Shown: positions 17,836 through 26,644 of the stretch, piece by piece
How the letters are laid out: every line of letters starts with the position of its first letter
Position numbering within the stretch: position 1 is the stretch's first letter
NCBI RefSeq assembly: GCF_030160275.1
Contig: NZ_BSOA01000036.1
Coordinates: 44,378 to 108,377, forward strand
DNA: 64,000 nucleotides
Origin: Dyella flagellata
GTDB taxonomy: Bacteria; Pseudomonadota; Gammaproteobacteria; Xanthomonadales; Rhodanobacteraceae
Direction of reading: 5' to 3'
The notes under the pieces: model-generated
What the model saw: the letters and a program-made list of their open reading frames with translations, nothing else
Told to the model about the DNA's origin: nothing
Database searches by the model: none
Translations under genes and position numbers: made by a program

Positions 17836-20229
17836 ATGTCACACACGCTCATGCAATCCCATACCCGCCTCGGTCTGCGTATCGGCGCGATCGCACTGGC
17901 GGTCTTCCTGAGCGGCTGCGCCGCGAACAAACCCCTGGTGCCTGAAAACCACGACCTGGAACGCGAAGCGATCGCCGGAACGGAAAAGCCGGCACCGCAA
18001 CCGCAGCCGTTGAACAACAACCTCAGCAATACGCCGCCGGCGCCGGCCGTGGCCAGCATTGCGCAGGGTACCGGCCAGTTCGTACGGCCGACCGGCCCCG
18101 CCACGCCACACCGCCCGGCTTCGGGCGCCGGTGCGGTGACCTTCAACTTCGAGAACCAGCCGGTGCAGGCGGTGGTGAAAGCGATCCTGGGCGATCTGCT
18201 GCACGAGAACTACACCATCGTGCCGGGCGTGCAGGGCAACATCTCCTTCTCCACCTCCGAACCGGTGGACAGCAGCCAGGCGATGCCGATCCTGGAAACG
18301 CTGCTGTCGTGGACGCACAACGCGCTGGTGAAAACCGACGGTCGCTATGTGGTGATGCCGGAGAAGGATGCCGTTGCCGGCAATGTCGCTCCCAGCCTAG
18401 GGGCTGCAGCGCCCGCCGGCGGCATGCAGGCGCGGTTGTTCCCGCTGCACTACATTGCTGCCGACCAGATGCAGAAGCTGCTGAAGCCGTTCGCGCGGCC
18501 GGATTCGATCCTGCTGGTGGACAACGCGCGCAATGTGCTGGTTGTTTCCGGCACACCTGATGAACTGGCCAATTACAGCCGCACCATCCGCACCTTCGAC
18601 GTGGACTGGCTGCGCGGCATGTCGGTGGGGGTGTTCAACCTGCAGCACGCCACGGTCGAAGACCTGATGCCGCAGCTGGATGGGATGTTCGGCCCCAAAG
18701 GGGATACCCCACTGGCCGGCATGTTCCGCTTCATTCCGATCAAGCGCACCAATGCGCTGGTGGTGATCAGCACGCAGCCCAGCTACCTCACCGAAGTGGG
18801 CAACTGGATCGCCAAGATCGACCTGGGCGGCGGCAACGAACCGCAACTCTACGTGTATGACGTGCGCAATATTGGCGCGGCGGATCTCGCTCATTACCTG
18901 GCGCAGATCTATACCGATAACGGCGGCGGCAGCTCGGACCGAGGTGGCAGCGTTGCTCCCGGTGCGGGTGGCGCGACCACGCTGGGTATAGGCAATAACG
19001 CTGGCGGCAATAGCAGTGGGATGGGCAGTACGGGGGGCGGCTTCGGCAGTTCCGGCACGGGTGCGAGCGGTGGACAGCAGAACGGGCTTTCCAGCGGCGG
19101 CCTCGGTGGTACGGGCAGCAATTCGTATTCGGGCGGTGGTGGTATCGGCGGCGGGGGTATTGGTGGTGGCACCGGGATCAATGGCGTCGGTATGAACGGT
19201 GGCTTGGCCAATGGTCAGAGCCAGGACCAGGGCTATAGCTCCAAGGACGGCAGTATCCGCATCGGATCGGTGAGTGCCAATAATCAGTTGTTGGTGCGTG
19301 TGCGTCCGGCGCAGTGGCAGGAAATGCTCGGCGTGATCAAGCAGCTCGACGTGGCACCGTTGCAGGTGCAGATCGAGACGCGGGTGTTCGAAGTGGCATT
19401 GACGGGAGATTTCCAGTTCGGCGTGCAGTGGTATTTGCAAGGACTGGCTAACGGGCAGAAAAACAGCAGTGGTGGATTTACGCCCGGCAATCCCTTTTCG
19501 CATCGTCAGATCGGTCTGGGTGGCGGTGTTGACAGTAACGGCAACTACGGCAACAGCTATACCGGGCAGCCTCTCTTTTATTCCTTCCTGAGTTCGAGCG
19601 GAAAATTCCAGGTTGCCCTCAATGCGCTGGAAACCAGCGGCAACACCAAGACGCTTTCCGCGCCATCGCTGGTTGTGCTCAATAACCAGGTGGCGCACAT
19701 CACTGTGGGCAACCAGATACCGGTGAACCAGACTTACTACAATGGCCTGGGTACGACGGGAAGTACCGTAGGTGAGGTCCAGTACATCAGCACTGGCGTT
19801 ATCCTGGACGTGCAGCCACGCGTGAATCCGGGTGGCCTGATCTATCTCAATGTCGATCAGGTGGTCAGCACGCCTAGCAATACCACCAACGCGCAAGGGA
19901 ACTACACGATCGCGAACCGCCAGATCGCGACGCAGCTGAGCGTGCAGAATGGCCAGACTGTGCTGCTGGGTGGCCTCATCCAGCAGGTGGACAGCAACGG
20001 CGATACCGGTGTGCCATGGCTGAGCCGCGTTCCGCTTTTGGGCAAATTGTTTGGCACGACCAACAAGAGCAAAAATCGCACGGAACTGATCGTACTCATC
20101 ACTCCGCGCGTGATCACCAATAGCGACGACGCCAAGCAGATCACCGACGAGTACCAAGAGAAATTCCAGTCCTTGGCGCCGCTTCGCGGCGGACCGGCGC
20201 CCGCGCTGGAATATCCGCTGCGGCGATAA
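17836..20229 (+). CDS. gspD: Type II secretion outer-membrane secretin GspD, copy 1
   Basis: 797 residues; last gene of the gsp operon, 3 bases after gspN. Lipoprotein-type signal peptide with lipobox LSGC (Cys at about residue 31). N0 domain (VTFNFENQPVQAVVKAILGD near 103), N1-N2, a Gly/Ser-rich insertion of about 100 residues (about 358-460) and then the secretin beta-barrel domain. The C-terminal secretin signature includes VQNGQTVLLGGLIQQ and RTELIVLITPRVI. Forms the outer-membrane export pore. A near-copy of the gene follows 350 bases downstream. Confidence 0.95.
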   Translation: MSHTLMQSHTRLGLRIGAIALAVFLSGCAANKPLVPENHDLEREAIAGTEKPAPQPQPLNNNLSNTPPAPAVASIAQGTGQFVRPTGPATPHRPASGAGAVTFNFENQPVQAVVKAILGDLLHENYTIVPGVQGNISFSTSEPVDSSQAMPILETLLSWTHNALVKTDGRYVVMPEKDAVAGNVAPSLGAAAPAGGMQARLFPLHYIAADQMQKLLKPFARPDSILLVDNARNVLVVSGTPDELANYSRTIRTFDVDWLRGMSVGVFNLQHATVEDLMPQLDGMFGPKGDTPLAGMFRFIPIKRTNALVVISTQPSYLTEVGNWIAKIDLGGGNEPQLYVYDVRNIGAADLAHYLAQIYTDNGGGSSDRGGSVAPGAGGATTLGIGNNAGGNSSGMGSTGGGFGSSGTGASGGQQNGLSSGGLGGTGSNSYSGGGGIGGGGIGGGTGINGVGMNGGLANGQSQDQGYSSKDGSIRIGSVSANNQLLVRVRPAQWQEMLGVIKQLDVAPLQVQIETRVFEVALTGDFQFGVQWYLQGLANGQKNSSGGFTPGNPFSHRQIGLGGGVDSNGNYGNSYTGQPLFYSFLSSSGKFQVALNALETSGNTKTLSAPSLVVLNNQVAHITVGNQIPVNQTYYNGLGTTGSTVGEVQYISTGVILDVQPRVNPGGLIYLNVDQVVSTPSNTTNAQGNYTIANRQIATQLSVQNGQTVLLGGLIQQVDSNGDTGVPWLSRVPLLGKLFGTTNKSKNRTELIVLITPRVITNSDDAKQITDEYQEKFQSLAPLRGGPAPALEYPLRR

Positions 20230-20579
20230 ATGCTGACCCCTACCTCCCTTCTGGCGCAAAGGAGGTGGGGCAGACGCCGAGATCGGTTTCCCTAAGGCTC
20301 CCGTTCTTTTCGCACGCGTCAATGGGTCGATGTTTCCGATCATTCTCGATGTTCGCTTGATGTCGCACCCGCTGGCTCAGCTAGCTCTGAGGCTAGCGGG
20401 TACGGCGCCGCCACCATGTCGAACACAATACAGAACCCTGCACCGCCGATAGATAAGCGGAAGGATGATTTACTTGTAGGAATTTGCCGATACATGCGTT
20501 TTTTCGGCTGTCTGACGTTGAGAGAATTTTTTTAAGAAATAGCATCGTCAGCCACGTCCAGCTGTCGATACATAAACTG
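20230..20579. other. 350-base leader between the two secretin genes
   Basis: No gene is visible. Two hairpins are present: CCCC-ACCTCC / GGAGGT-GGGG at 20237-20270 (bulged T) and a longer imperfect one at 20367-20401 with ACCCGCT/AGCGGGT and CTCAG/CTGAG stems. Neither has a clear U-tract. Both could end or attenuate the gsp transcript. The last 100 bases are AT-richer (a run of seven T at 20528-20534) and are the likely promoter region of the second secretin. Confidence 0.5.
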
Positions 20580-22946
20580 ATGTCATCCTACCCACGCCCC
20601 GCACTGCGCATAGGCGCAGCCGCGTTGGTGATACTGCTCAGCAGCTGTGCGGGCAACAAGCCGCAGCCCGAGAACCACGACCTGGAACGCGAGGCGATCG
20701 CCGGAACGGAAAAGCCGGCACCTAAGCCGCAACCACTGAACAACAATCTCAGCAATACGCCGCCTGCGCCGGCCGTAGCCAGCATCGTTTCGGGCACCGG
20801 TCAGTTCATACGGCCGACCGGACCTGCCACGCCAAGCCGCCCGGCTTCGGGCGACGGTACGATGATCTTCAACTTCGAGAACCTGCCGGTGCAGGCAGTG
20901 GTGAAGGCGATCCTGGGCGATCAACTGCACGAGAACTACACCATCGTGCCGGGCGTGCAGGGCAACATCTCCTTTTCCACGTCCGATCCGGTGGACAGCG
21001 GCCAGGCCATGCTAATCCTGGAAACGCTGCTGTCGTGGACGCACAACGCGCTGGTGAAGATCGGCGACCGCTATGTAGTCATGCCGGAAAAGGATGCCGT
21101 CGCTGGCAATATCGCGCCGAGCCTGGGCGCCGCGGCGCCAGCCGACGGTATGCAGGCACGGCTGTTCTTGCTGCACTACATCGCTGCCGACCAGATGCAG
21201 AAGCTGCTGAAACCGTTTGTGCACCCGAATTCGATCCTGCTAGTCGACAACGCGCGCAATGTGCTGGTCGTGTCCGGCACGCCCGACGAACTGGCCAATT
21301 ACAACCGCACCATTCGCACCTTCGATGTGGACTGGCTGCGGGGAATGTCGGTGGGCATATTCAACCTGCAGCATGCCACAGTGGAAGATCTGATGCCGCA
21401 GCTGGAGGGAATGTTCGGTCCCAAGGGCGATACGCCGCTGGCCGGCATGTTTCGCTTCATGCCGATCAAGCGCACCAATGCGCTGGTGGTATTCAGCACT
21501 CAACCCGGCAATCTCAAGGAAGTTGGCAATTGGATCACCAAGATCGACCTCGGTGGCGGCAACGAACCTCAGCTGTACGTGTACGACGTGCGCAATATCG
21601 GCGCGGCGGACCTGGCGCATTACCTGGCGCAGATCTACACCGACAACGGTGGTGGCAGCTCCGATCGTGGCGGCAGCGTTGCCCCCGGTGCGGGTGGTGC
21701 GACCACGCTGGGCATAGGCAATAACGCTGGCGGCAACAGCAGTGGCATGGGTAGTGGCGCGGGTGGCTTCGGCAGCCCTACTACGGGTACGGGCGACGGA
21801 CTTCCTGGTAGCTCGGGTAGTAACGGCGGCTTCGGTTCTTCATTGAGCGGCGCCATGGGCGGCGGGGGTATCGGAGGGGCTGCAGCCAATGGCGTGGGCA
21901 TGAATGGAGGCCTGCCCAGCGCGCAGAGTCAGGATCAGGGCTATAGCTCAAAAGACGGCAGCATTCGCATTGGTTCGGTGAGTGGCAACAACCAATTGCT
22001 GGTGCGTGCGCGCCCTGCGCAATGGCAGGAAATCCGTGGCGTGATCAAGCAGCTCGACGTGACGCCCTTGCAAGTGCAGATTGAGACGCGCGTATTCGAG
22101 GTGGCGTTGACGGGTGACTTCCAGTTCGGTGTGCAGTGGTATCTGCAAGGCCTGGCGGGTGGCAAGGTCGCCGCCACAGACAGCAACGGCAATGTCACCA
22201 AATTTGATCCCGGAAACCCATACGCGCATCGCATGATTGCATTGGGCGGCGGCAGTTCTGCGACCAATACGTATACCTCACAACCGTTTTTCTATTCCTT
22301 CCTGAGTTCGAATGGGAAATTCCAGGTGGCGGTCAGTGCACTGGAAAGCAGTGGAAATACAAAGACGCTATCGGCTCCGTCGCTGGTCGTGCTCAACAAC
22401 CAGGTGGCACACATCGCAGTAGGAAATCAGTTGCCGATCAACCAGGTTTCCTACATTCCAAATGGCGGTTCAAGTACGCCTACTCTGAATCAAGTGCAAT
22501 ATCTTTCCACCGGTGTCATTCTGGATGTGCAGCCGCGCGTGAATCCGGGTGGTCTGATCTACCTCAATATCGACCAGGTGGTCAGTCAGCCAAGCGCCAC
22601 AACCAACCCCCAAGGCAACCCCAGCATCGCGACACGCCAGATCGCCACGCAACTGGGGGTGCAAAATGGCCAGACCGTTCTGCTTGGAGGCCTGATTCAA
22701 CAGGATAATATTGACAGCACAACCGGCATTCCGGGCTTGAGCCGGATTCCGATTCTACGTTGGTTGTTTGGATCCAATTCCAAGCACAAAGACCGCACCG
22801 AGCTGATCGTGCTGATCACTCCACGTGTGATCAGCGACGGTGATGAAGCCAAGCAGCTCACCGACGAATACCAGGAAAGATTCGAGTCGTTGGCGCCCCT
22901 GCATGGCAAGTCGGTGTCCAAGCCGGGGTATCCGCTGCGGCGATAA
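20580..22946 (+). CDS. Type II secretion secretin GspD, copy 2 (tandem paralogue)
   Basis: 788 residues. Lipobox LSSC (Cys near residue 22). The N0-N2 region is almost the same as in copy 1 (for example VQAVVKAILGD, NISFSTS, FNLQHATVEDLMPQL) and the Gly-rich insertion starts identically (SSDRGGSVAPGAGG) but is shorter and different afterwards. The barrel domain differs mainly in loops. The ATG at 20580 aligns with copy 1; an in-frame start at 20484 would place a non-hydrophobic extension before the signal peptide. No obvious Shine-Dalgarno. Intact, so it may form an alternative or mixed pore. Confidence 0.9.
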   Translation: MSSYPRPALRIGAAALVILLSSCAGNKPQPENHDLEREAIAGTEKPAPKPQPLNNNLSNTPPAPAVASIVSGTGQFIRPTGPATPSRPASGDGTMIFNFENLPVQAVVKAILGDQLHENYTIVPGVQGNISFSTSDPVDSGQAMLILETLLSWTHNALVKIGDRYVVMPEKDAVAGNIAPSLGAAAPADGMQARLFLLHYIAADQMQKLLKPFVHPNSILLVDNARNVLVVSGTPDELANYNRTIRTFDVDWLRGMSVGIFNLQHATVEDLMPQLEGMFGPKGDTPLAGMFRFMPIKRTNALVVFSTQPGNLKEVGNWITKIDLGGGNEPQLYVYDVRNIGAADLAHYLAQIYTDNGGGSSDRGGSVAPGAGGATTLGIGNNAGGNSSGMGSGAGGFGSPTTGTGDGLPGSSGSNGGFGSSLSGAMGGGGIGGAAANGVGMNGGLPSAQSQDQGYSSKDGSIRIGSVSGNNQLLVRARPAQWQEIRGVIKQLDVTPLQVQIETRVFEVALTGDFQFGVQWYLQGLAGGKVAATDSNGNVTKFDPGNPYAHRMIALGGGSSATNTYTSQPFFYSFLSSNGKFQVAVSALESSGNTKTLSAPSLVVLNNQVAHIAVGNQLPINQVSYIPNGGSSTPTLNQVQYLSTGVILDVQPRVNPGGLIYLNIDQVVSQPSATTNPQGNPSIATRQIATQLGVQNGQTVLLGGLIQQDNIDSTTGIPGLSRIPILRWLFGSNSKHKDRTELIVLITPRVISDGDEAKQLTDEYQERFESLAPLHGKSVSKPGYPLRR

Positions 22947-23033
22947 GGGCCTGCCTGCCCGTTTCCATGCATATCAAAGAGGGAGGCAGGATGACGGATT
23001 CGAGTTGCATGGGTCACCGGCTATCATTTGCGC

Positions 23034-25535
23034 ATGAACGCGCTGATGTTTCCCATTACTCCACTGTTGCCGGAGATCCAGGCTGTATTGGCCACGCAGT
23101 CCAGGCTGGTGTTGGAAGCCCCGCCGGGTGCTGGCAAAACCACGCAGGTGCCCTTGGCCCTGCGCGGCGCGCCATGGCTCAAAGGTAAGAAGATCGTCAT
23201 GCTGGAGCCGCGCCGTATTGCCGCGCGCGCTGCTGCGCAATTCATGGCGCAGCAACTGGGCGAGCCTATTGGGCAGACGGTGGGTTATCGCATCCGTTTC
23301 GAATCGAAGGTAAGCGCCGCCACCCGCATCGAAGTGGTGACCGAAGGCATTCTTACCCGCCTGATTCAGGACGATCCCGAACTCAGCGGCATCGGCGCGA
23401 TCCTGTTTGACGAATTCCACGAGCGGCATCTGGCTGGCGACCTGGGGGCGGCGCTGGCACTGGATATCCAGCACACCCTGCGACCGGATCTGCGCATTGT
23501 GGTGATGTCCGCCACCCTGGACGGCGAGCGTATCGCGCAATGGCTGGATGCGCCGCGCATTAGCAGCCCTGGGCGCAGCTTTCGGGTGCGCATCGAGTAC
23601 CCGCCTGCGCGTACGCAGGAAGGCACGGAGCAGCATCTGACGCGCGTCATGCGGCAGGCGTTGGAAGAAAACCCCGGCGACGTGCTGGCTTTCCTGCCGG
23701 GTCGGCGCGAAATCGCGCGCGCTCAAGGCATGCTGCAGGCGCTGCAGCAGGATGACCTGGAAGTCGTGGCGCTGCACGGCGAACTCTCGCTGGCCGAGCA
23801 GCAGCTCGCCCTGGCTCCAGCGGAAGAGGGTATGCGGCGCATCGTATTGGCCACCAACGTCGCCGAATCCAGTGTGACGCTACCGGGTATTCGCACGGTA
23901 ATCGATACCGGCCTCGCGCGTGAGCCGCGTTTCGATCCCAACTCCGGCTTCACCCGCCTGGAAACGGTGAACATTTCGCAGGCTTCGGCCGATCAGCGTG
24001 CCGGACGCGCCGGTCGTGTGGCGGAAGGCGCTGCTTATCGGCTGTGGCCGCAAAGTCGTCGGCTGGATGCTTCGCGCACGGCGGAAATCATGCAGGCGGA
24101 ATTGTCCGGCCTTGCGCTGGAGTTGGCGGCTTGGGGCAGTGCGCAATTGCCGTGGCTCGACCCGCCGCCGACAGGCGCACTGGCGCAGGCACGGGAGCTA
24201 CTGACGCGGCTGGGAGCGCTCGATGCCCAGCAGCGCATCACGGCTTTGGGGCGCCGCATGCTGGAGCTTGGTGCAACACCACGCCTTGGTGCTGCAGCCC
24301 TGCGCGCACCGGAAACGCTGCATGCATTGGTCGCTGATCTGCTTGCGCTGATGGAGGCGCGTTCTCCGCTGCGTGGAGAGCAGGCGCGCACTGATGATTT
24401 TCGCGCGCGCGTCTCAGCGCTACATGCTTGGCGTGACCGGCGCAGCGCGACCGGTTCCAGTCATGGCGCCGATGCCGGAGCGCTGGCCGCCATCGAACAA
24501 GCCAGCAAAGGCTGGCGCCAACGCCTGAACTTGCGCAGCGCGGCCAGTGGTGTGCCGCATAGTCACGCTGTGGGCGACTTGTTGCTGCATGCTTTTCCCG
24601 ATCGCATCGCGCGCCAGGATGAAGGCAATCGGCTGCGTTATACCTTGGCCAATGGCCGCGGCGCACGTCTGCATGAACAGACGGCTTTGATGGGCGAGCC
24701 TTGGCTGGTCGTGCTGGATTTGCGCCATGAAGCACGCGACAGCCTGGTTCTTTCCGCCGCGCCATTCGATCCGCGCGTATTGGAACAAGACTATCCGGAC
24801 CAGTTCCGTCGTGTGCGCAACGTGCGCTGGAACGAAGATCGTGCTGCGGTGGAGGCGTTCGAGGAACATCGCTTTGGCGCCATCGTGTTGGAACGCCGAA
24901 GCGTTCCTGTGCAAGTCGAAGACGCCGTTGCGGCTTTGCTCGCCGCGATTCGACAACGCGGCCTGGATGCGCTGCCCTGGAGCGAGGCGGCACGCCGCTT
25001 GCGGTTGCGCATGCAATCGCTGCGCGGATGGATGCCGGAACTGGGCCTGCCGGATGTTTCTGAAACGCATTTGCTGGCCACGCTGGAAGACTGGCTAGCC
25101 CCTTATCTGCAGAACAAACGCAAGCTCGATGCCTTGTCAGAGGATGAGCTTTCACAAGCGCTGGCTGCCTTGTTCGACTATGAGCAACGCAAGCGGCTCG
25201 ATGCGCAAGCACCCGATAGCCTTACCGTGCCCAGCGGGCAGACGCGCCGTCTTGAATACAGCCCTGGCGGGCCACCCGTGTTGGCGGTAAAGCTGCAGGA
25301 ACTGTTCGGTCTGGCCGATACGCCACGCGTGGCCGGTGGTCGGATTCCCGTCACCCTGCATCTGCTGTCCCCGGCGGGGCGCCCAATCCAGGTTACGCAG
25401 GATCTGCATGGCTTCTGGGAGCGCACCTATCCGGAAGTGAAGAAGGAGCTGAAAGGACGCTACCCCAAGCATCCCTGGCCGGACGATCCGTGGACGGCGA
25501 CGCCGACGCATCGGGCCAAACCAAGGGGTACATGA
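23034..25535 (+). CDS. hrpB: ATP-dependent RNA helicase HrpB
   Basis: 833 residues. DEAH/DExH-box SF2 helicase of the HrpB family (cellular role unclear). Motif I GAGKTT near residue 30, motif II DEFHERH near 124, motif III SAT near 157, motif VI QRAGRAGR near 320, followed by HA2 and the HrpB C-terminal domain (about 690-830), ending with WPDDPW. Starts MNALMFPITPLLPEI; a shorter ATG at 23046 is also possible. No clear Shine-Dalgarno. It is separated from the secretin by 87 bases and converges on an SDR gene across a REP palindrome. Confidence 0.95.
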   Translation: MNALMFPITPLLPEIQAVLATQSRLVLEAPPGAGKTTQVPLALRGAPWLKGKKIVMLEPRRIAARAAAQFMAQQLGEPIGQTVGYRIRFESKVSAATRIEVVTEGILTRLIQDDPELSGIGAILFDEFHERHLAGDLGAALALDIQHTLRPDLRIVVMSATLDGERIAQWLDAPRISSPGRSFRVRIEYPPARTQEGTEQHLTRVMRQALEENPGDVLAFLPGRREIARAQGMLQALQQDDLEVVALHGELSLAEQQLALAPAEEGMRRIVLATNVAESSVTLPGIRTVIDTGLAREPRFDPNSGFTRLETVNISQASADQRAGRAGRVAEGAAYRLWPQSRRLDASRTAEIMQAELSGLALELAAWGSAQLPWLDPPPTGALAQARELLTRLGALDAQQRITALGRRMLELGATPRLGAAALRAPETLHALVADLLALMEARSPLRGEQARTDDFRARVSALHAWRDRRSATGSSHGADAGALAAIEQASKGWRQRLNLRSAASGVPHSHAVGDLLLHAFPDRIARQDEGNRLRYTLANGRGARLHEQTALMGEPWLVVLDLRHEARDSLVLSAAPFDPRVLEQDYPDQFRRVRNVRWNEDRAAVEAFEEHRFGAIVLERRSVPVQVEDAVAALLAAIRQRGLDALPWSEAARRLRLRMQSLRGWMPELGLPDVSETHLLATLEDWLAPYLQNKRKLDALSEDELSQALAALFDYEQRKRLDAQAPDSLTVPSGQTRRLEYSPGGPPVLAVKLQELFGLADTPRVAGGRIPVTLHLLSPAGRPIQVTQDLHGFWERTYPEVKKELKGRYPKHPWPDDPWTATPTHRAKPRGT

Positions 25536-25549
25536 ATCGCGTGGTAAAC

Positions 25550-25611
25550 GTAGGCTGGGATGATAATCCCAGCTGCTACCCTCCGAAGCTGGGATTATCA
25601 TCCCAGCCTAC
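25550..25611. repeat. REP-like pair, copy 4 (perfect 25-base-arm palindrome)
   Basis: Two GTAG-headed units in perfect inverted orientation: 25-base arms that match at every position, around a 12-base spacer. It lies between the convergent hrpB and SDR genes. The TAG in the right-hand head is the SDR stop codon. Confidence 0.9.
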
Positions 25612-26552
25612 ATACAACCAAGTCCCACCAGCGTAGTGCGCAGTGCCGTGTCAATCGGCGTATAAGGCTGCTTGCCGAGAAACGCTACCAGCTTGGCGTC
25701 ATCCAACCGGATCGTTTCCTTCCATAGATAACGCATCTTGCGTAGTTCGCGCAGCGTTTCCATGAAGGGTGCGACCAGGGCAGTCAGCCACCAGGGGAAG
25801 CGCCGCAGCGCGATGTTCGGATTGTTGGTCACGCGGCGAACCGCATCCGCTATCGAGTGGCCATCCAGCCAATAGCCACCGAAGTTGTAAGTGGCGAAAG
25901 CGGCCAATTCAGGCTCGCGCTCAAGCAGCAGGGCTATCGTTTCCGCTACATCGGGTAGATAAGCCCAGGCGTGATGGTGTGCGTAATCGGCAGGGTAGCG
26001 AAGCGTCGTGACCTGCTTGCCGGGCTGCACCAGCCCCTGCCCGAACCAGTTGTTGCCCGCATGCGGCCCGATGAAGTCGCCGCAGCGCAGGATCAGTGAG
26101 CGCACGCCGATGCGTGATGCTTCGGCCAGGCGCCGCTCCATCTCGGCGCGGATTTCGCCCTTTACGGTGGGGGGATGCTGCGGCGAATCCTCGCGCACTA
26201 GCGGGAACGCGTCGGCACCAAAATTGTAGATCGTACCGGGCAACACGATGCGCGCCCCCGTCGCTTTGGCCGCGGCGATCGTGTTGTCGAGCATCGGCAG
26301 CACCAAGCCGCCCCAATTACGGTAACCCGCAGGATTGACCGCGTGCACGATTGCGTTCGCGCCCTGTGCAGCCGCGAGCACATCGTCACGCTGCATGGCA
26401 TCGCCCCTGATCCACTCGATGCCATCAAGTTCCACGGGCAGGTTGCGTACCAAGGCACGCACCTGCCACCCATGCCGCTTGAGCGCCAGGCAGGCTTCAC
26501 GACCGATGCCGCCGTTTGCACCGATCACCAGTACGGTTCGGGATGTACGCAT
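25608..26552 (-). CDS. NAD(P)-dependent epimerase/reductase, extended SDR
   Basis: 314 residues. Rossmann start VLVIGANGGIGREACLAL (GxxGxxG) near residue 7, followed by LPGTIYNFG near 110, in place of the classical Tyr-x3-Lys motif, as in atypical SDRs. GGAGGAAAAGTC just before the ATG at 26552 fixes the start over a non-conserved 14-residue extension. Divergent from the LysR gene at 26643, which is a good candidate regulator. The last codon is followed by a TAG that belongs to a REP element. Substrate unknown. Confidence 0.85.
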   Translation of the reverse strand: MRTSRTVLVIGANGGIGREACLALKRHGWQVRALVRNLPVELDGIEWIRGDAMQRDDVLAAAQGANAIVHAVNPAGYRNWGGLVLPMLDNTIAAAKATGARIVLPGTIYNFGADAFPLVREDSPQHPPTVKGEIRAEMERRLAEASRIGVRSLILRCGDFIGPHAGNNWFGQGLVQPGKQVTTLRYPADYAHHHAWAYLPDVAETIALLLEREPELAAFATYNFGGYWLDGHSIADAVRRVTNNPNIALRRFPWWLTALVAPFMETLRELRKMRYLWKETIRLDDAKLVAFLGKQPYTPIDTALRTTLVGLGCM

Positions 26553-26630
26553 GACTTTTCCTCCGTTGGGATGGGCAAAGTCTGGTCCCGGCACAGATAA
26601 AAGAAAATTGCTTAATCATGTAGATCTGCT

Positions 26631-26644
26631 ATACAAATATGTAT
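26631..26644. promoter_or_regulatory. LysR-type operator candidate overlapping the LysR start codon
   Basis: ATACA-AATA-TGTAT is a perfect inverted repeat in the 90-base divergent SDR/LysR gap. It overlaps the first two bases of the LysR ATG (26643). Binding here would block the gene's own translation-start region or promoter. No Shine-Dalgarno is visible, so the LysR mRNA may be leaderless. Confidence 0.45.

Noticed and set aside
20237..20270. Hairpin after the first gspD as an intrinsic terminator
   Set aside because: The stem is bulged and there is no U-tract, so it is listed only inside the leader region.
18397..20343. 648-residue minus-strand ORF opposite the first secretin
   Set aside because: Antisense shadow of gspD, with low-complexity composition.
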